Shown here piece by piece: positions 7,853-17,298 of a stretch of 64,000 nucleotides of DNA. The DNA is taken from the NCBI GenBank assembly GCA_046331175.1, contig JAXLRI010000005.1, forward strand, positions 372,001 through 436,000, read 5' to 3'. Source of the DNA: JAWKIW01 sp046331175 (GTDB lineage: Bacteria; Actinomycetota; Acidimicrobiia; Acidimicrobiales; Acidimicrobilacustridaceae). The position numbers and the translations under genes were made by a program. Position 1 is the first letter of the stretch. Every line of letters begins with the position of its first letter. The notes beneath the pieces are model-generated. The model did not search any database. It had not been told where the DNA came from and worked only from the letters and a program-made list of their open reading frames with translations.

Positions 7853-8587
7853 GTGAGACCGCTGGTCGTGCTGCCCACCTACAACGAGGCCCTCAACATC
7901 GACGAGGTCCTCGACCGCACCCGTGAGTCGGCCCCCGAGGCCGACGTCCTCGTCGTCGACGACGGCAGCCCCGACGGCACCGCCGACCTCGCCGAGCGCT
8001 GGGGCCGCGACCACGGCGGCGGCGTGTCGGTCATGCGCCGGGCCGCCAAGTCCGGACTCGGCTCCGCCTACCGGGCCGGCTTCGCCGAGGGCCTCCGCCA
8101 GGGCTACGACATCCTCATCGAGATGGACTCCGATCTGTCGCACGACCCGGCGGCGCTCCCGAGCCTGATCTCGGCGGTCGAGCACGGTGCCTCCCTGGCC
8201 ATCGGCTCCCGCTACGTCCCCGGCGGCACGATCCCCAACTGGAAGTGGCACCGCAAGGCGCTGTCGCGCTGGGGCAACCGCTACGCCGGCATGGTCCTCG
8301 GCCTCGAGGTGCGCGACGCCACGGCCGGCTTCCGCGCCTACTCGGCCGACGCGCTCTCCAAGATCGACCTGGGCGAGATCAAGGCCGACGGCTACGGCTT
8401 CCAGATCGAGATGGCGTACGAGGTCAAGAGCAACGGCGGGCGCATCGTCGAGGTGCCGATCTCGTTCACCGACCGGGTCCGGGGCGAGTCGAAGATGTCG
8501 AGCAAGATCGTCGTCGAGGCCCTCGGCCTGGTCACCTGGTGGGGCGTGCGCGACCGCGTGCTGCACCGCCGCCGCGCCAAGGCCTGA
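7853..8587 (+). CDS. Polyprenol-phosphate mannosyltransferase (GT2, Dpm1/Ppm1-like)
   Basis: GT2 glycosyltransferase of 244 residues expected to transfer mannose (or another hexose) from a GDP/UDP sugar to polyprenyl phosphate at the inner face of the membrane. Visible motifs are LPTYNEALNI, VVDDGSPDGTADL, the metal-binding DxD in MDSDLSHDP, IGSRYVPGG and the acceptor-site segment ATAGFRAYS, which match the DPM1-like group. There is no C-terminal membrane domain, so it is the single-domain form found in Actinobacteria, often paired with a separate Lnt domain that is not seen next door. The GTG start directly follows a -10 box at leaderless spacing. Confidence 0.87.
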   Translation: MRPLVVLPTYNEALNIDEVLDRTRESAPEADVLVVDDGSPDGTADLAERWGRDHGGGVSVMRRAAKSGLGSAYRAGFAEGLRQGYDILIEMDSDLSHDPAALPSLISAVEHGASLAIGSRYVPGGTIPNWKWHRKALSRWGNRYAGMVLGLEVRDATAGFRAYSADALSKIDLGEIKADGYGFQIEMAYEVKSNGGRIVEVPISFTDRVRGESKMSSKIVVEALGLVTWWGVRDRVLHRRRAKA

Positions 8588-8802
8588 GCCGGCGTCCGCC
8601 GGAGGCGGGCCCGCGGCATCGGCCGGCGACGACGTCGGCCGGGGGCCGATCGGCGCGCGAGGGCGGTTCGATCGGGCCAGCAGCTGGGGCGATCGGGACC
8701 GATCCACGCTCCTCGCGGCGGCGCGACCGCGGGCGGTGTCCACCCGTGGCGCAGGGCGGCAGATGTGCCGACGGACCGTGGCGTCGGGCGCCATGGCCGG
8801 TC

Positions 8803-8808
8803 CATACT
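8803..8808 (+). promoter_or_regulatory. -10-like box (CATACT)
   Basis: CATACT ends 7 bases before the GTG at 8816. It departs from TAnnnT at the first base, so it is weaker than the others listed. Confidence 0.3.
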
Positions 8809-8815
8809 GGCCGCC

Positions 8816-9835
8816 GTGACCACCCCCACCCTCGTGCCCCCGGTCCGCCTCGGTCGGCTCCTCGGCGAGCGGCGGGCCGCCGCCGGTCGGAGCCCGGACG
8901 AGCTGGCCGCCGCGTCCCACGGCTGGTTCACCGCCGCCGACCTCGCCCAGGTCGAGGCCGGCGATCGGCTGCTGTCAGACGCCGAGATCGCCGCCGTCAC
9001 CGAGCTCTACGGCGTGTCGGTCGACGAGCTCGTGCCCCAGCGCAGCGTGCTCACCATCGACCTGGAGGAGCGCCAGATCGCGGCCGGCGACGAGCAGCGT
9101 CGCCTGCGGGGCAAGGACCCCGAGCCCGACGAGGTGCTGGCCACCTACCTGTCGATCCTCTACGCCCTGCGCCACGCGACCCCGGGCACCCCGCTGACCC
9201 TGCGGCACGCCGACCTCGAGGTCCTGTCGCGGGCGTTGCGGCTCGGCCCGGTCGAGGTCGAGCAGCGCCTGGGCGGCCTCATGGCCGACCCCGACCGCGT
9301 GCTCGCCACCCGGGCCGCCGTCCTGCGGCGGCGGGTGCTGGTCCCGGCGGCCGGCGTGGTCGTCGCCGTGCTCGCCGCCGGTGCCCTCGTGCTCGTGCCG
9401 CGCTCGGCCTCCACCGACCAGCCGGTGCCGACCAGCGTCGCGTCGGCCACCGACGGCGCCGATCCGTCCGCCACGCCCACCAGCGTCGCGGCGCCGGCCA
9501 GCACGGTGCCCGAGGTGCCGACGACGGCCCCCGAGGTGCCGCCCACCACCGAGGCGGCACCTCCCGCCGAGGGGCCGTCCACGCCGCCCACCACCGTCGG
9601 GTCGGCGCCGACCACGGTGGGCCGCCCGGCCCCGCCGCGCCCGACCCCGTCCACCGGGCCCGGGTCCGTGGGCCTCATCCCGCCGGCCACCGCCGAGCGC
9701 CCGCCTCCGCCCACCACGCCGCCGACCACCACCACCCCCGACGGCGTCGTCTTGATCCCGCCGGTCACCGTGACCCGCGACCCGGTTCCGGGCCCGGTGC
9801 CCGGCCCGGGCGACGCCGTCCCCGACGCCCCCTGA
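8816..9835 (+). CDS. HTH-domain, single-pass membrane protein with Pro/Thr-rich tail
   Basis: No named family recognised. The 339-residue protein has an XRE-like helix-turn-helix at about residues 11-75 (RLGRLLGERR, then DLAQVEAGDR and VTELYGVSVDELV), a helical linker, one membrane helix at about 174-195, and an outer tail of some 145 residues dominated by Pro, Thr, Ala and Val. Two related motifs sit in the tail, GLIPPAT and VLIPPVT. The order HTH-TM-extracytoplasmic region resembles RodZ, but the HTH is not diagnostic and there is no beta-sheet RodZ C domain. It could be a membrane-tethered regulator or a cytoskeleton anchor. Start chosen at the GTG just before the first conserved HTH segment. 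Confidence 0.75.
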   Translation: MTTPTLVPPVRLGRLLGERRAAAGRSPDELAAASHGWFTAADLAQVEAGDRLLSDAEIAAVTELYGVSVDELVPQRSVLTIDLEERQIAAGDEQRRLRGKDPEPDEVLATYLSILYALRHATPGTPLTLRHADLEVLSRALRLGPVEVEQRLGGLMADPDRVLATRAAVLRRRVLVPAAGVVVAVLAAGALVLVPRSASTDQPVPTSVASATDGADPSATPTSVAAPASTVPEVPTTAPEVPPTTEAAPPAEGPSTPPTTVGSAPTTVGRPAPPRPTPSTGPGSVGLIPPATAERPPPPTTPPTTTTPDGVVLIPPVTVTRDPVPGPVPGPGDAVPDAP

Positions 9836-9890
9836 CCGGGGCTCCTCGGCCAGGCCGCCGGGATCCCGGCCCGCCGGCACGCGGGGTGCG

Positions 9891-9919
9891 TTGAGCGCTC
9901 GGGTCCGGACCGGTAGCGT
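9891..9919 (+). promoter_or_regulatory. Promoter of the cupredoxin gene (TTGAGC-N17-TAGCGT)
   Basis: A near-consensus vegetative promoter: TTGAGC at 9891-9896, a 17-base spacer and TAGCGT at 9914-9919, ending 8 bases before the GTG start. The transcript would be leaderless. Confidence 0.6.
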
Positions 9920-9927
9920 CGCCCGCC

Positions 9928-10401
9928 GTGATCCGCTCCCACCGCCTCCGCGCCACCGCCGTCGCCTCCGCCCTCGCCCTGGCCACCGTCCTCGGCATCG
10001 CGGCCTGCTCGTCCTCGGATTCGTCGTCGGGCTCGTCGGCGTCGACCGCCGGCCACGACGCGTCCGGCAGCGACGGGGGGCTCGACCTCTCGTCACCGGT
10101 CGACCTCACCGGCAAGACGGCGGTCGAGATCCAGGTCAAGGACAACTTCTACGAGCCCAAGGTCTTCACCGTCGATCCGGGCACCAAGGTGACGTTCAAG
10201 AACGTCGGGAACAACGCCCACAACGTCGTGCCGGTCCAGGACGGGGCCTTCCCCGCCATCACCACCGGCAACCTCGACCCGGGGATGTCCGCGACGATCA
10301 CCGCGCCGGCCCCTGGCGAGTACCGCTTCTACTGCTCGATCCACGGCTCGCCGAACAAGGGCCAGCGCGGCGCCATGATCGTCGCCGGCCCCCGGCGCTG
10401 A
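9928..10401 (+). CDS. Cupredoxin-like copper-binding lipoprotein
   Basis: Predicted outer-face lipoprotein of 157 residues with a type 1 copper site. Signal peptide ends in IAAC (lipidated Cys27) followed by a Ser-rich spacer. The plastocyanin-type fold is shown by FTVDPGTKVTFKNVG and the ligands His98 (NNAHNVV), Cys136 and His139 (FYCSIHG), and Met150 (RGAMIV). Such proteins carry electrons or bind copper at the cell surface. A beta-helix lipoprotein gene follows after a hairpin, and both have their own leaderless-type promoters, so they may be co-functional but not strictly one transcript. The redox partner is unknown. Confidence 0.85.
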   Translation: MIRSHRLRATAVASALALATVLGIAACSSSDSSSGSSASTAGHDASGSDGGLDLSSPVDLTGKTAVEIQVKDNFYEPKVFTVDPGTKVTFKNVGNNAHNVVPVQDGAFPAITTGNLDPGMSATITAPAPGEYRFYCSIHGSPNKGQRGAMIVAGPRR

Positions 10402-10418
10402 GCTGCGGTCGGTCGGGA

Positions 10419-10436
10419 CCGCGGCCTGTGCCGCGG
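10419..10436 (+). terminator. Possible hairpin terminator after the cupredoxin gene
   Basis: CCGCGGC, a 4-base loop CTGT and GCCGCGG form a perfect 7-bp stem 18 bases after the stop codon. There is no T run, which is common in GC-rich actinobacteria. Confidence 0.4.
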
Positions 10437-10489
10437 CCGGCACCGTGCGTCACGCGGGCGTCAACGTCTCGTCAGGTGGAGCAGCGCGC

Positions 10490-10495
10490 TAGCGT
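10490..10495 (+). promoter_or_regulatory. -10 box (TAGCGT), leaderless
   Basis: TAGCGT ends 8 bases before the ATG at 10504. No good -35 match at 16-19 bases upstream. Confidence 0.45.
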
Positions 10496-10503
10496 GCGCG
10501 CCC

Positions 10504-11916
10504 ATGTGTCGATCGTCACGTCTCTCCGCCCGCGCCGCCGGCCTCGTCGTGGTGGCCGCGGTCGCCGTGTTCGCCGCGGCGTGCTCGTCGAGCACCTCCA
10601 CGTCGTCCACCGCCACCACGTCGGGCGGGTCGAGCGGGCGCACGCTCAAGGTCGGGGCCGACCAGGACTACAAGACCATCCAGGCCGCGGTCGACGCCGC
10701 CAAGGCGGGCGACATGGTCCTGATCTCGCCGGGGGTCTACAAGGAGTCGGTCACCGTCGAGAAGGAGAACCTCGTCATCCGGGGCCTCGATCGCAACAAG
10801 GTGATCCTCGACGGCGAGTACCAGAAGGACAACGGCATCAAGGTGCTGTCCGATGGCGTGGCGGTCGAGAACCTCACGGCCCGCAGCTACAAGGGCAACG
10901 GTGTCTTCTTCACCGGTGACTACGACAGCCAGTACGTGCTGAAGGGCTATCGGGCCAGCTACGTCAGCGTGATCAACAACGGCGACTACGGCATCTACGC
11001 CTTCAACGCCACCAAGGGCCAGTTCGACCACGTGTACGGCTCGGGCCAGCCGGATTCGGCGTACTACATCGGCCAGTGCACGCCGTGCGACGCGGTGGTC
11101 ACCGATGCCGTGGCCGAGAACAACTTCCTCGGCTACTCCGGGACCAACTCCACCGGCGTCAGCATCGTGAACTCGATCTGGCGGTGGAACCGCATCGGCA
11201 TCTCCCCGCAGTCCCAGGACGGCGAGAAGAACGCCCCCAACGACGGTGGCCTGATCGCCGGCAACCTCGTCTACGACAACAACAACCCCAACACCCCCCA
11301 GCGCGACCCGAAGCTCGCCGTCGCCTACGGCACCGGCATCGTCAACCCGGGGACGAACAACTACACGATCACCAAGAACCGGGTGGAGGGGAACAAGAAG
11401 GCCGGGATCGTGATCATCCTGTGGCCGTTCGGCAAGACGTTCGACCCGAACAACAACAAGGTCACCGACAACATCGCCACCGGCGCCGAGCGCTACGGCG
11501 ACCTGGTGCTCGCCCTGTTCGACACCAGCGGGGGCACGCTGGGGAACTGCTTCTCGGGCAACCAGTTCGCCACCAGCCGGCCGAAGGACATCGAGACGGT
11601 GGCGCCGTGCAGCGGGACCGGCCAGTCGGGCTTCGAGGCGGTCGACGCGTCGGTGCTGGCCGAGGGCGCGCCGGATCCGATCGACTACAAGGCCATCCCG
11701 ATGCCGGGTGACCAGCCGACCATGCCCGACGCCGCCACCGCTCCGGCGGTCAACGCCGGTGGGTCGTGGAAGCCGATCGCCGTCGACCCGGCCACCATCA
11801 AGGTGCCGACGATGGACCTCGGCACGTCGACGCCCGGCACGAGCAGCGAGACGGTGAGCGGGCTGCCCAAGGCGACCACCACCACCAAGGCCTCGACGCC
11901 CACCAGCGCCGGCTGA
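10504..11916 (+). CDS. Right-handed parallel beta-helix lipoprotein
   Basis: Secreted lipoprotein of 470 residues: signal peptide with lipobox AAAC (Cys27), a Ser/Thr spacer, then a beta-helix domain starting KTIQAAVDAAKAGDMVLISPG, the usual first coil of NosD/pectate-lyase-like folds. Repeated turns with Asn ladders follow (NNGDYGIYAF, NYTITKNRVEGNKKAGI, NNNKVTDNIATG). A CTPCD pair at mid-domain and NCFSGNQF later may form disulphides. The last ~60 residues are Pro/Thr/Lys-rich and probably wall-spanning. No catalytic residues of pectate lyase can be assigned. Similar proteins are found beside small copper proteins in other actinobacteria as far as I recall, so a link to the neighbouring cupredoxin is possible; function is unknown. 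Confidence 0.82.
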   Translation: MCRSSRLSARAAGLVVVAAVAVFAAACSSSTSTSSTATTSGGSSGRTLKVGADQDYKTIQAAVDAAKAGDMVLISPGVYKESVTVEKENLVIRGLDRNKVILDGEYQKDNGIKVLSDGVAVENLTARSYKGNGVFFTGDYDSQYVLKGYRASYVSVINNGDYGIYAFNATKGQFDHVYGSGQPDSAYYIGQCTPCDAVVTDAVAENNFLGYSGTNSTGVSIVNSIWRWNRIGISPQSQDGEKNAPNDGGLIAGNLVYDNNNPNTPQRDPKLAVAYGTGIVNPGTNNYTITKNRVEGNKKAGIVIILWPFGKTFDPNNNKVTDNIATGAERYGDLVLALFDTSGGTLGNCFSGNQFATSRPKDIETVAPCSGTGQSGFEAVDASVLAEGAPDPIDYKAIPMPGDQPTMPDAATAPAVNAGGSWKPIAVDPATIKVPTMDLGTSTPGTSSETVSGLPKATTTTKASTPTSAG

Positions 11917-12039
11917 CCCGCCGATCTGCGCGCCGGCGCCGCCGCGCCCGCCGACCTCGATCCCCGCCGGCGCCGGCCGGTGGCACCGTCGGACCCGGGG
12001 GCCGCCGGGTCGGCTGACCGGCGTGGCGCGGCCGTGGGG

Positions 12040-12045
12040 CATGAT
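12040..12045 (+). promoter_or_regulatory. -10-like box (CATGAT)
   Basis: CATGAT ends 6 bases before the GTG at 12052. It is a weak match, listed because position and spacing follow the pattern of neighbouring genes. Confidence 0.25.
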
Positions 12046-12051
12046 GGCGGT

Positions 12052-12537
12052 GTGCAGGCGTGGCTCGTCGGGGGTGCGATCGTCGAGGGTCCCGAGGGGA
12101 TCCTCCTGGTGCACAACCGGCGACGTGGCGGCCGCACCGACTGGAGCCCGCCGGGCGGGGTGATCGACGAGGGCGAGGACCTCATCGGCGGGCTCACGCG
12201 CGAGGTCGCCGAGGAGACCGGGCTGGTGGTCTCCGAGTGGCTGGGGCCGCTGTACGAGATCGAGGCCGAGGCCCCCGACCTCGGGTGGCACCTGCGGGTG
12301 GAGGTCCACTACGCCCTGGCCTACGAGGGCGAGCTGCGCGTCGACGACCCCGACGGCATCGTCGACGCCCTCGGCTGGTTCCCCGTCGACGAGTGCGGTG
12401 GCCGCCTGGTCGACGCGCACCCGTGGGTGGGGGAGCCGCTGACCGCCTTCCTCGCCGAGCGCTGGGAGCAGCCCCGTCGCTTCGGGTACCGCGTGCACGG
12501 CGCCGACCTCGCCACGCTCGAGGTGGTCCGGCTCTAG
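12052..12537 (+). CDS. Nudix hydrolase
   Basis: Hydrolyses a nucleoside diphosphate linked to another moiety. The 161-residue protein has a complete Nudix box in the exact GX5EX7REUXEEXGU pattern, from GVIDEGEDLIGG to LTREVAEETGLV, near residues 35-58. It lies just upstream of dinB, so a role in cleaning damaged dNTPs is conceivable, but substrate cannot be read from the sequence. The GTG at 12052 places the first beta strand (AWLVGGAIVEG) at the N terminus. The last 50 codons plus stop are duplicated immediately downstream as a non-coding copy. Confidence 0.85.
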   Translation: MQAWLVGGAIVEGPEGILLVHNRRRGGRTDWSPPGGVIDEGEDLIGGLTREVAEETGLVVSEWLGPLYEIEAEAPDLGWHLRVEVHYALAYEGELRVDDPDGIVDALGWFPVDECGGRLVDAHPWVGEPLTAFLAERWEQPRRFGYRVHGADLATLEVVRL

Positions 12538-12690
12538 CGACCAGTGCGGATGCCGCCTGGTCGACGCGCACCCGCGGGTGGGGGAGCCGCTCACCGCCTT
12601 CCTCGCCGAGCGCTGGGGGCAGCCCCGTCGCATCGGGTCCCGCGTGCACGGCGCCGACCTCGCCACGCTCGAGGTGGTCCGGCTCCAGCG
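12391..12690 (+). repeat. Tandem 151-base duplication of the Nudix gene 3' end
   Basis: Bases 12391-12539 (codons for the last ~49 residues and the TAG) recur at 12542-12690 with an offset of exactly 151 bases and roughly a dozen substitutions. In the second copy the stop TAG has become CAG and there is no start, so it reads as a dead 3' fragment leading toward dinB. An offset of 151 is not a multiple of three. Confidence 0.9.
12542..12690 (+). pseudogene. Duplicated Nudix C-terminal fragment
   Basis: Second copy of the Nudix 3' end. Read in register it encodes a close match to the last ~49 Nudix residues, through HGADLATLEVVRL, with the stop codon lost. It lacks the Nudix box and any start codon, so it cannot be an enzyme. 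Confidence 0.7.
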
Positions 12691-12754
12691 GCGCGACCGG
12701 CCGGCCACGGGCCGAGGGCGGCGACGACCCGGCAGGGGAGCGGTGCCGAGGCCG

Positions 12755-12760
12755 TAGCCT
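12755..12760 (+). promoter_or_regulatory. -10 box (TAGCCT) of dinB, leaderless
   Basis: TAGCCT ends 7 bases before the GTG at 12768. No LexA-type operator was recognised around it. Confidence 0.45.
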
Positions 12761-12767
12761 CGGCGGG

Positions 12768-14138
<1,371 letters not shown>

Positions 14139-14438
14139 GCGGTCGCCGGCCGCGACCGGCGAGGTGGCGACGAACCGCTCGAGATCGCTCAGGGGCGCCC
14201 GGGTGCCTGCCGATGGGGAGGGCAGGGCCGGTCGGGTCCGCCCCGGTGGGCGACCACCGCGGTGCTCCGGACCGGTCCGACCGCAGGGGTGGGCGACGCT
14301 CGCCACCGGCGGGTAGCCTGCCAAGGGCACGGAGCGACGGGCGCGTTGTTGCCCATCGCTCGCTGTGGAATGATTGGGACCGGGGCCTCCACCGATCGTG
14401 GGGTGGCGGAGCTCCCGGGAGCGAAGGGGAAGTCGAGC
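14139..14438 (+). other. 300-base non-coding region with promoter-like boxes
   Basis: No convincing gene. Two promoter candidates for the DUF3040 gene are visible: a TAGCCT box at 14314-14319 with no clear -35, and TTGTTG at 14346-14351 with a 17-base spacer to AATGAT at 14369-14374. Either gives a leader of roughly 60-115 bases. Part of the region is relatively AT-rich for this genome. Confidence 0.35.
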
Positions 14439-14816
14439 GTGCCGCTTTCCGAGGACGAGCAGCGCATCCTCAGCGAGATCGAGGCCAACCTCTACGAGAC
14501 CGATCCCGCCCTCGCGCGCGACATCGCCGACACCACGATCTACAGCGTCGCCGTCCGGCGCATCAAGTGGTCGATCCTCGGCTTCGTGGTCGGCCTCGTG
14601 GTCCTCGTCGCCACCCTCTCGCTGTCGTTCGTGGTCGCCTTCGGCGGCTTCTTGATCATGCTGGTCTGCTCGCTCAGCATCGTGGGCAACGCCCGCAAGA
14701 TGGGCCGAGCCGGCATGGACCACCTGACCCGATCCATGCGGGCCGCGGGCCTGCGCGACGTGCTCGGCAACGGCACCCAGCGCATGAAGGACCGGTTCAA
14801 GCGCGACGAGCCCTGA
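14439..14816 (+). CDS. DUF3040 membrane protein
   Basis: Small actinobacterial membrane protein of 125 residues. The start VPLSEDEQRILSEIEANLYE is the hallmark of DUF3040 (typically PLSExEQRILxxIE). Two adjacent membrane helices follow (about residues 45-65 and 68-88), then a basic amphipathic tail. Members are widespread in actinobacteria and have no known biochemical function. Start GTG is set by the conserved N terminus and by GGGGA about 9 bases upstream. It converges on the transglutaminase operon across two strong hairpins. Confidence 0.85.
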   Translation: MPLSEDEQRILSEIEANLYETDPALARDIADTTIYSVAVRRIKWSILGFVVGLVVLVATLSLSFVVAFGGFLIMLVCSLSIVGNARKMGRAGMDHLTRSMRAAGLRDVLGNGTQRMKDRFKRDEP

Positions 14817-14858
14817 GCCGCCGCCGAGCCAGCGGCCCCTGATCCGGGGGCTGCCCGA

Positions 14859-14913
14859 CCGCCGTGCCGCTGGGCACGGCGGCGTCGCGTCCGGCCGGGG
14901 TCCGCCCGGCCGG
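14859..14913. terminator. Bidirectional hairpin terminator pair between convergent genes
   Basis: Two perfect stems lie between the converging DUF3040 and transglutaminase genes. CCGCCGTGCC/GGCACGGCGG (10 bp, 4-base loop) spans 14859-14882, and CCGGCCGGG/CCCGGCCGG (9 bp, 5-base loop) spans 14891-14913. Position and strength suit a two-way terminator without T tracts. Confidence 0.6.
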
Positions 14914-14919
14914 GGCCGG

Positions 14920-17298
14920 TCAGCCGCCGCTGCGGGCGTCGTGCCAGGGGCGGCGTCGGCGCCGGCCGGCGAGGAGCGGCCGAGGGTCGAGGTGGCGTCG
15001 CCACCGGGCGGTCGCCCCGACCTCGGTGTCGACGGCTGCCGCGACCGCCTCGGCGGCGGCGACGGCGCGGGCGGAGGCATCGGCGTCGACGAGGTCGGGG
15101 GCGTAGGTGGCGGCGTCGGTGTCGCGGGCCAGCTGCACGAGCGGCCCGGCCACCGTCGGCAGGGCGCCGCCGGCGCGGGAGGCGAACTCGTCGTGGGTCT
15201 CCGACGGCGTCGGCACCGTGCCGACCAGCGCCAGCTCGTCGAGGGACTCCTCCCACGCGACCCGGACCCGGGCGCCGGGATCGGTGCCGGCCCGCGCTCG
15301 CCGTCGTCGCCGCTCGGCGGCGTAGAGGGCCGGGACGCCGGCGAACAGGGCGAGCAGCACCAGCAGGACCACGGCGACCACCACCGAGACCAGCGGGTGG
15401 TCGGTGACCGTGGCGATCGGGCCGCTGTTGCCCTCGCCGGCCGCCGAGGCGGGAGCGGCGGTGGTGGACGGCGCCGCGGTCAGCTCGGGCACCTGCACGC
15501 CGGTGCCCGCCGGGTCGGTGCCGACCGTGGTGGTGGCGGTCGTGCTCGTGCCGGAGCCCGCCGGGCTCTCCGACCCGCCGGCCTGGCTGGCCGACACGCC
15601 GGTCCACGCCTCGCTGTTGGGGGCGCCACGGCCGGGCGTCGGCTCGAAGGCGACCCAGCCGTAGCTGCCGAGGTAGACCTCGGGCCAGGCGTGCGCGTGG
15701 CGCCCCTTCACCCGGTACAGGTCGGGGGTGGCCGGGTCGGCGTCGCCCCAGGTGAACCCGACGGCGACCCGGGCGGGGATCCCGAGCGAGCGGGCCATGG
15801 CCGCGAACGTGCCGGCGAACTGCTCGCAGTAGCCCTTCTTGTTGGTGAGGAAGTCGGCGATGGCCCCCTCGCCGTGGCCGGGCTGGACGTCGAGCGAGTA
15901 GGTGAACTGCGTGCGGAAGTAGTCCTGCAGCTTGCGGGCCCGCTCGTAGTCGCTGGTGGCGCCGCGGGTCTGCTCGCGGGCGACGAGGGCGGCGGCGCCC
16001 TGCGGGAAGTCGTCGGGCAGGGACAGGTACCGGGCCCGCACGTCTTCGGGGATGGTGCGGGGGGCGGCGGCCAGCTGGTCGGCGGAGTACGTGGGGAGCG
16101 CCGACCGCACCGCGTAGGACAGGCCGTCGGAGGTGTCGAGCGACGTGTCGACGATGAGGGTGCCCGAATCGGCCTCGTAGCGGGCGGGCGCGTCCTCGAT
16201 GCGGTCGACCTGGTAGGCGGCGGGGATCCACAGTCGGGCGAGGTTGCTGATCGTGTACTGCTGGGCCAGCTCGGTGGTGCCGGCCGAGGGCGGCCGGGGC
16301 GTGTCGAGGTCGCCGTCGGCCACGGTGAAGCGCCCCTTGGACCGCCAGCTGGCGCCGTCGAAGGTGTCGAGCGAGGTGAGGCGCCAGTAGGCCGGGGAGC
16401 TGGCCTTGACCGTGAACAGCTCGGTGTCGGACTGCTGGACCAGCCGGGAGCTGATCTCCACGAGAGGGCTGACCGTGAACCGGTCGCCCTTGGGGCCCTC
16501 CGAGCCGCGCCAGCTCACCAGCGCACCGCTGTCGGCGCCGGGGAGGCGCTGGCCGGCCACCACGCCGCCGAGCACGGCGACGACCCCGAGCACGGCACCG
16601 GCCCGCAGGAGGGCGTCCGAGCCTCGGGCCACGTCGCTGGTGACCCACCCCGACGAGGTCTCCCGCTTGGCGATCCGGTGGCTGAGCAGGAAGGCGGTGG
16701 CGGCGCCGGCGAAGGCCACGGTGGCGTCGAGGCGGTGCTGGGTGGAGCCGAGCAGGGCGCAGAAGACGAACAGGGTGGTGGCCGGCACGATGGCCTCGAA
16801 GGTGGACCAGAGGCGGAAGGCGGCCCAGTCGGAGAGGAACACGGCGAAGAACAGCGCCACGGACGCGGCCAGCAGGAAGCCGTCCTCGACCGGCGCCGGC
16901 GCCACCACGCTCTGGAAGGTGGACCACGAGCCCGACAGCGCGCCCCGGGCGGCGTCGAGGGTGGCGCCGGAGGGGAGCCCGTAGCGCGTGGTGTCGGCGA
17001 ACAGCACGTAGGTGAGGAGGAGGGCCAGGCCGACGAGCCCGATGAGCAGCGACGTGAGGATGCCGAGGCCCCGTCGGCGCAGGACGGCCAGCGCCACCGA
17101 CGAGTAGACCGCCACGATCACCAGGGTCGGGGCGAACTCGTCGGTGGTGAACACCCGGCGGAACCCGTAGACGGTGGCGAGCACCAGCAGGCCCAGGGTG
17201 ACCTCGGCGACGGGGAGGTAGCGGATGCGGCGGACGGCGGCGGCGGCCGTGGCGCCGGCCCCGCTGGCGGTGGCGGCGGTGGAGCTGGTGGCGGTCAT
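14920..17298 (-). CDS. TgpA-like membrane transglutaminase
   Basis: Membrane protein of 792 residues. About six to eight hydrophobic helices occupy residues 25-260, followed by a large outer domain with a transglutaminase core, then a C-terminal membrane helix near the run VVVAVVLLVLLALFAGV and a cytoplasmic DUF4129-like tail. The catalytic Cys491 sits in GYCEQFAGTFAAMARSLGIP and His536 in GRHAHAWPEV. The third residue of the triad, usually Asp in FDPTPG, is Glu552 here (FEPTPG), a substitution I also recall in other actinobacteria. The gene follows MoxR and DUF58 and overlaps DUF58 by ATGA. The trio is a common set of unknown cell-envelope function. Confidence 0.87.
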   Translation of the reverse strand: MTATSSTAATASGAGATAAAAVRRIRYLPVAEVTLGLLVLATVYGFRRVFTTDEFAPTLVIVAVYSSVALAVLRRRGLGILTSLLIGLVGLALLLTYVLFADTTRYGLPSGATLDAARGALSGSWSTFQSVVAPAPVEDGFLLAASVALFFAVFLSDWAAFRLWSTFEAIVPATTLFVFCALLGSTQHRLDATVAFAGAATAFLLSHRIAKRETSSGWVTSDVARGSDALLRAGAVLGVVAVLGGVVAGQRLPGADSGALVSWRGSEGPKGDRFTVSPLVEISSRLVQQSDTELFTVKASSPAYWRLTSLDTFDGASWRSKGRFTVADGDLDTPRPPSAGTTELAQQYTISNLARLWIPAAYQVDRIEDAPARYEADSGTLIVDTSLDTSDGLSYAVRSALPTYSADQLAAAPRTIPEDVRARYLSLPDDFPQGAAALVAREQTRGATSDYERARKLQDYFRTQFTYSLDVQPGHGEGAIADFLTNKKGYCEQFAGTFAAMARSLGIPARVAVGFTWGDADPATPDLYRVKGRHAHAWPEVYLGSYGWVAFEPTPGRGAPNSEAWTGVSASQAGGSESPAGSGTSTTATTTVGTDPAGTGVQVPELTAAPSTTAAPASAAGEGNSGPIATVTDHPLVSVVVAVVLLVLLALFAGVPALYAAERRRRRARAGTDPGARVRVAWEESLDELALVGTVPTPSETHDEFASRAGGALPTVAGPLVQLARDTDAATYAPDLVDADASARAVAAAEAVAAAVDTEVGATARWRRHLDPRPLLAGRRRRRPWHDARSGG

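Noticed and set aside
14189..14488. Minus-strand frame in the 300-base region upstream of DUF3040
   Set aside because: No ribosome site, no motif, and overlaps the DUF3040 start region; not supported.
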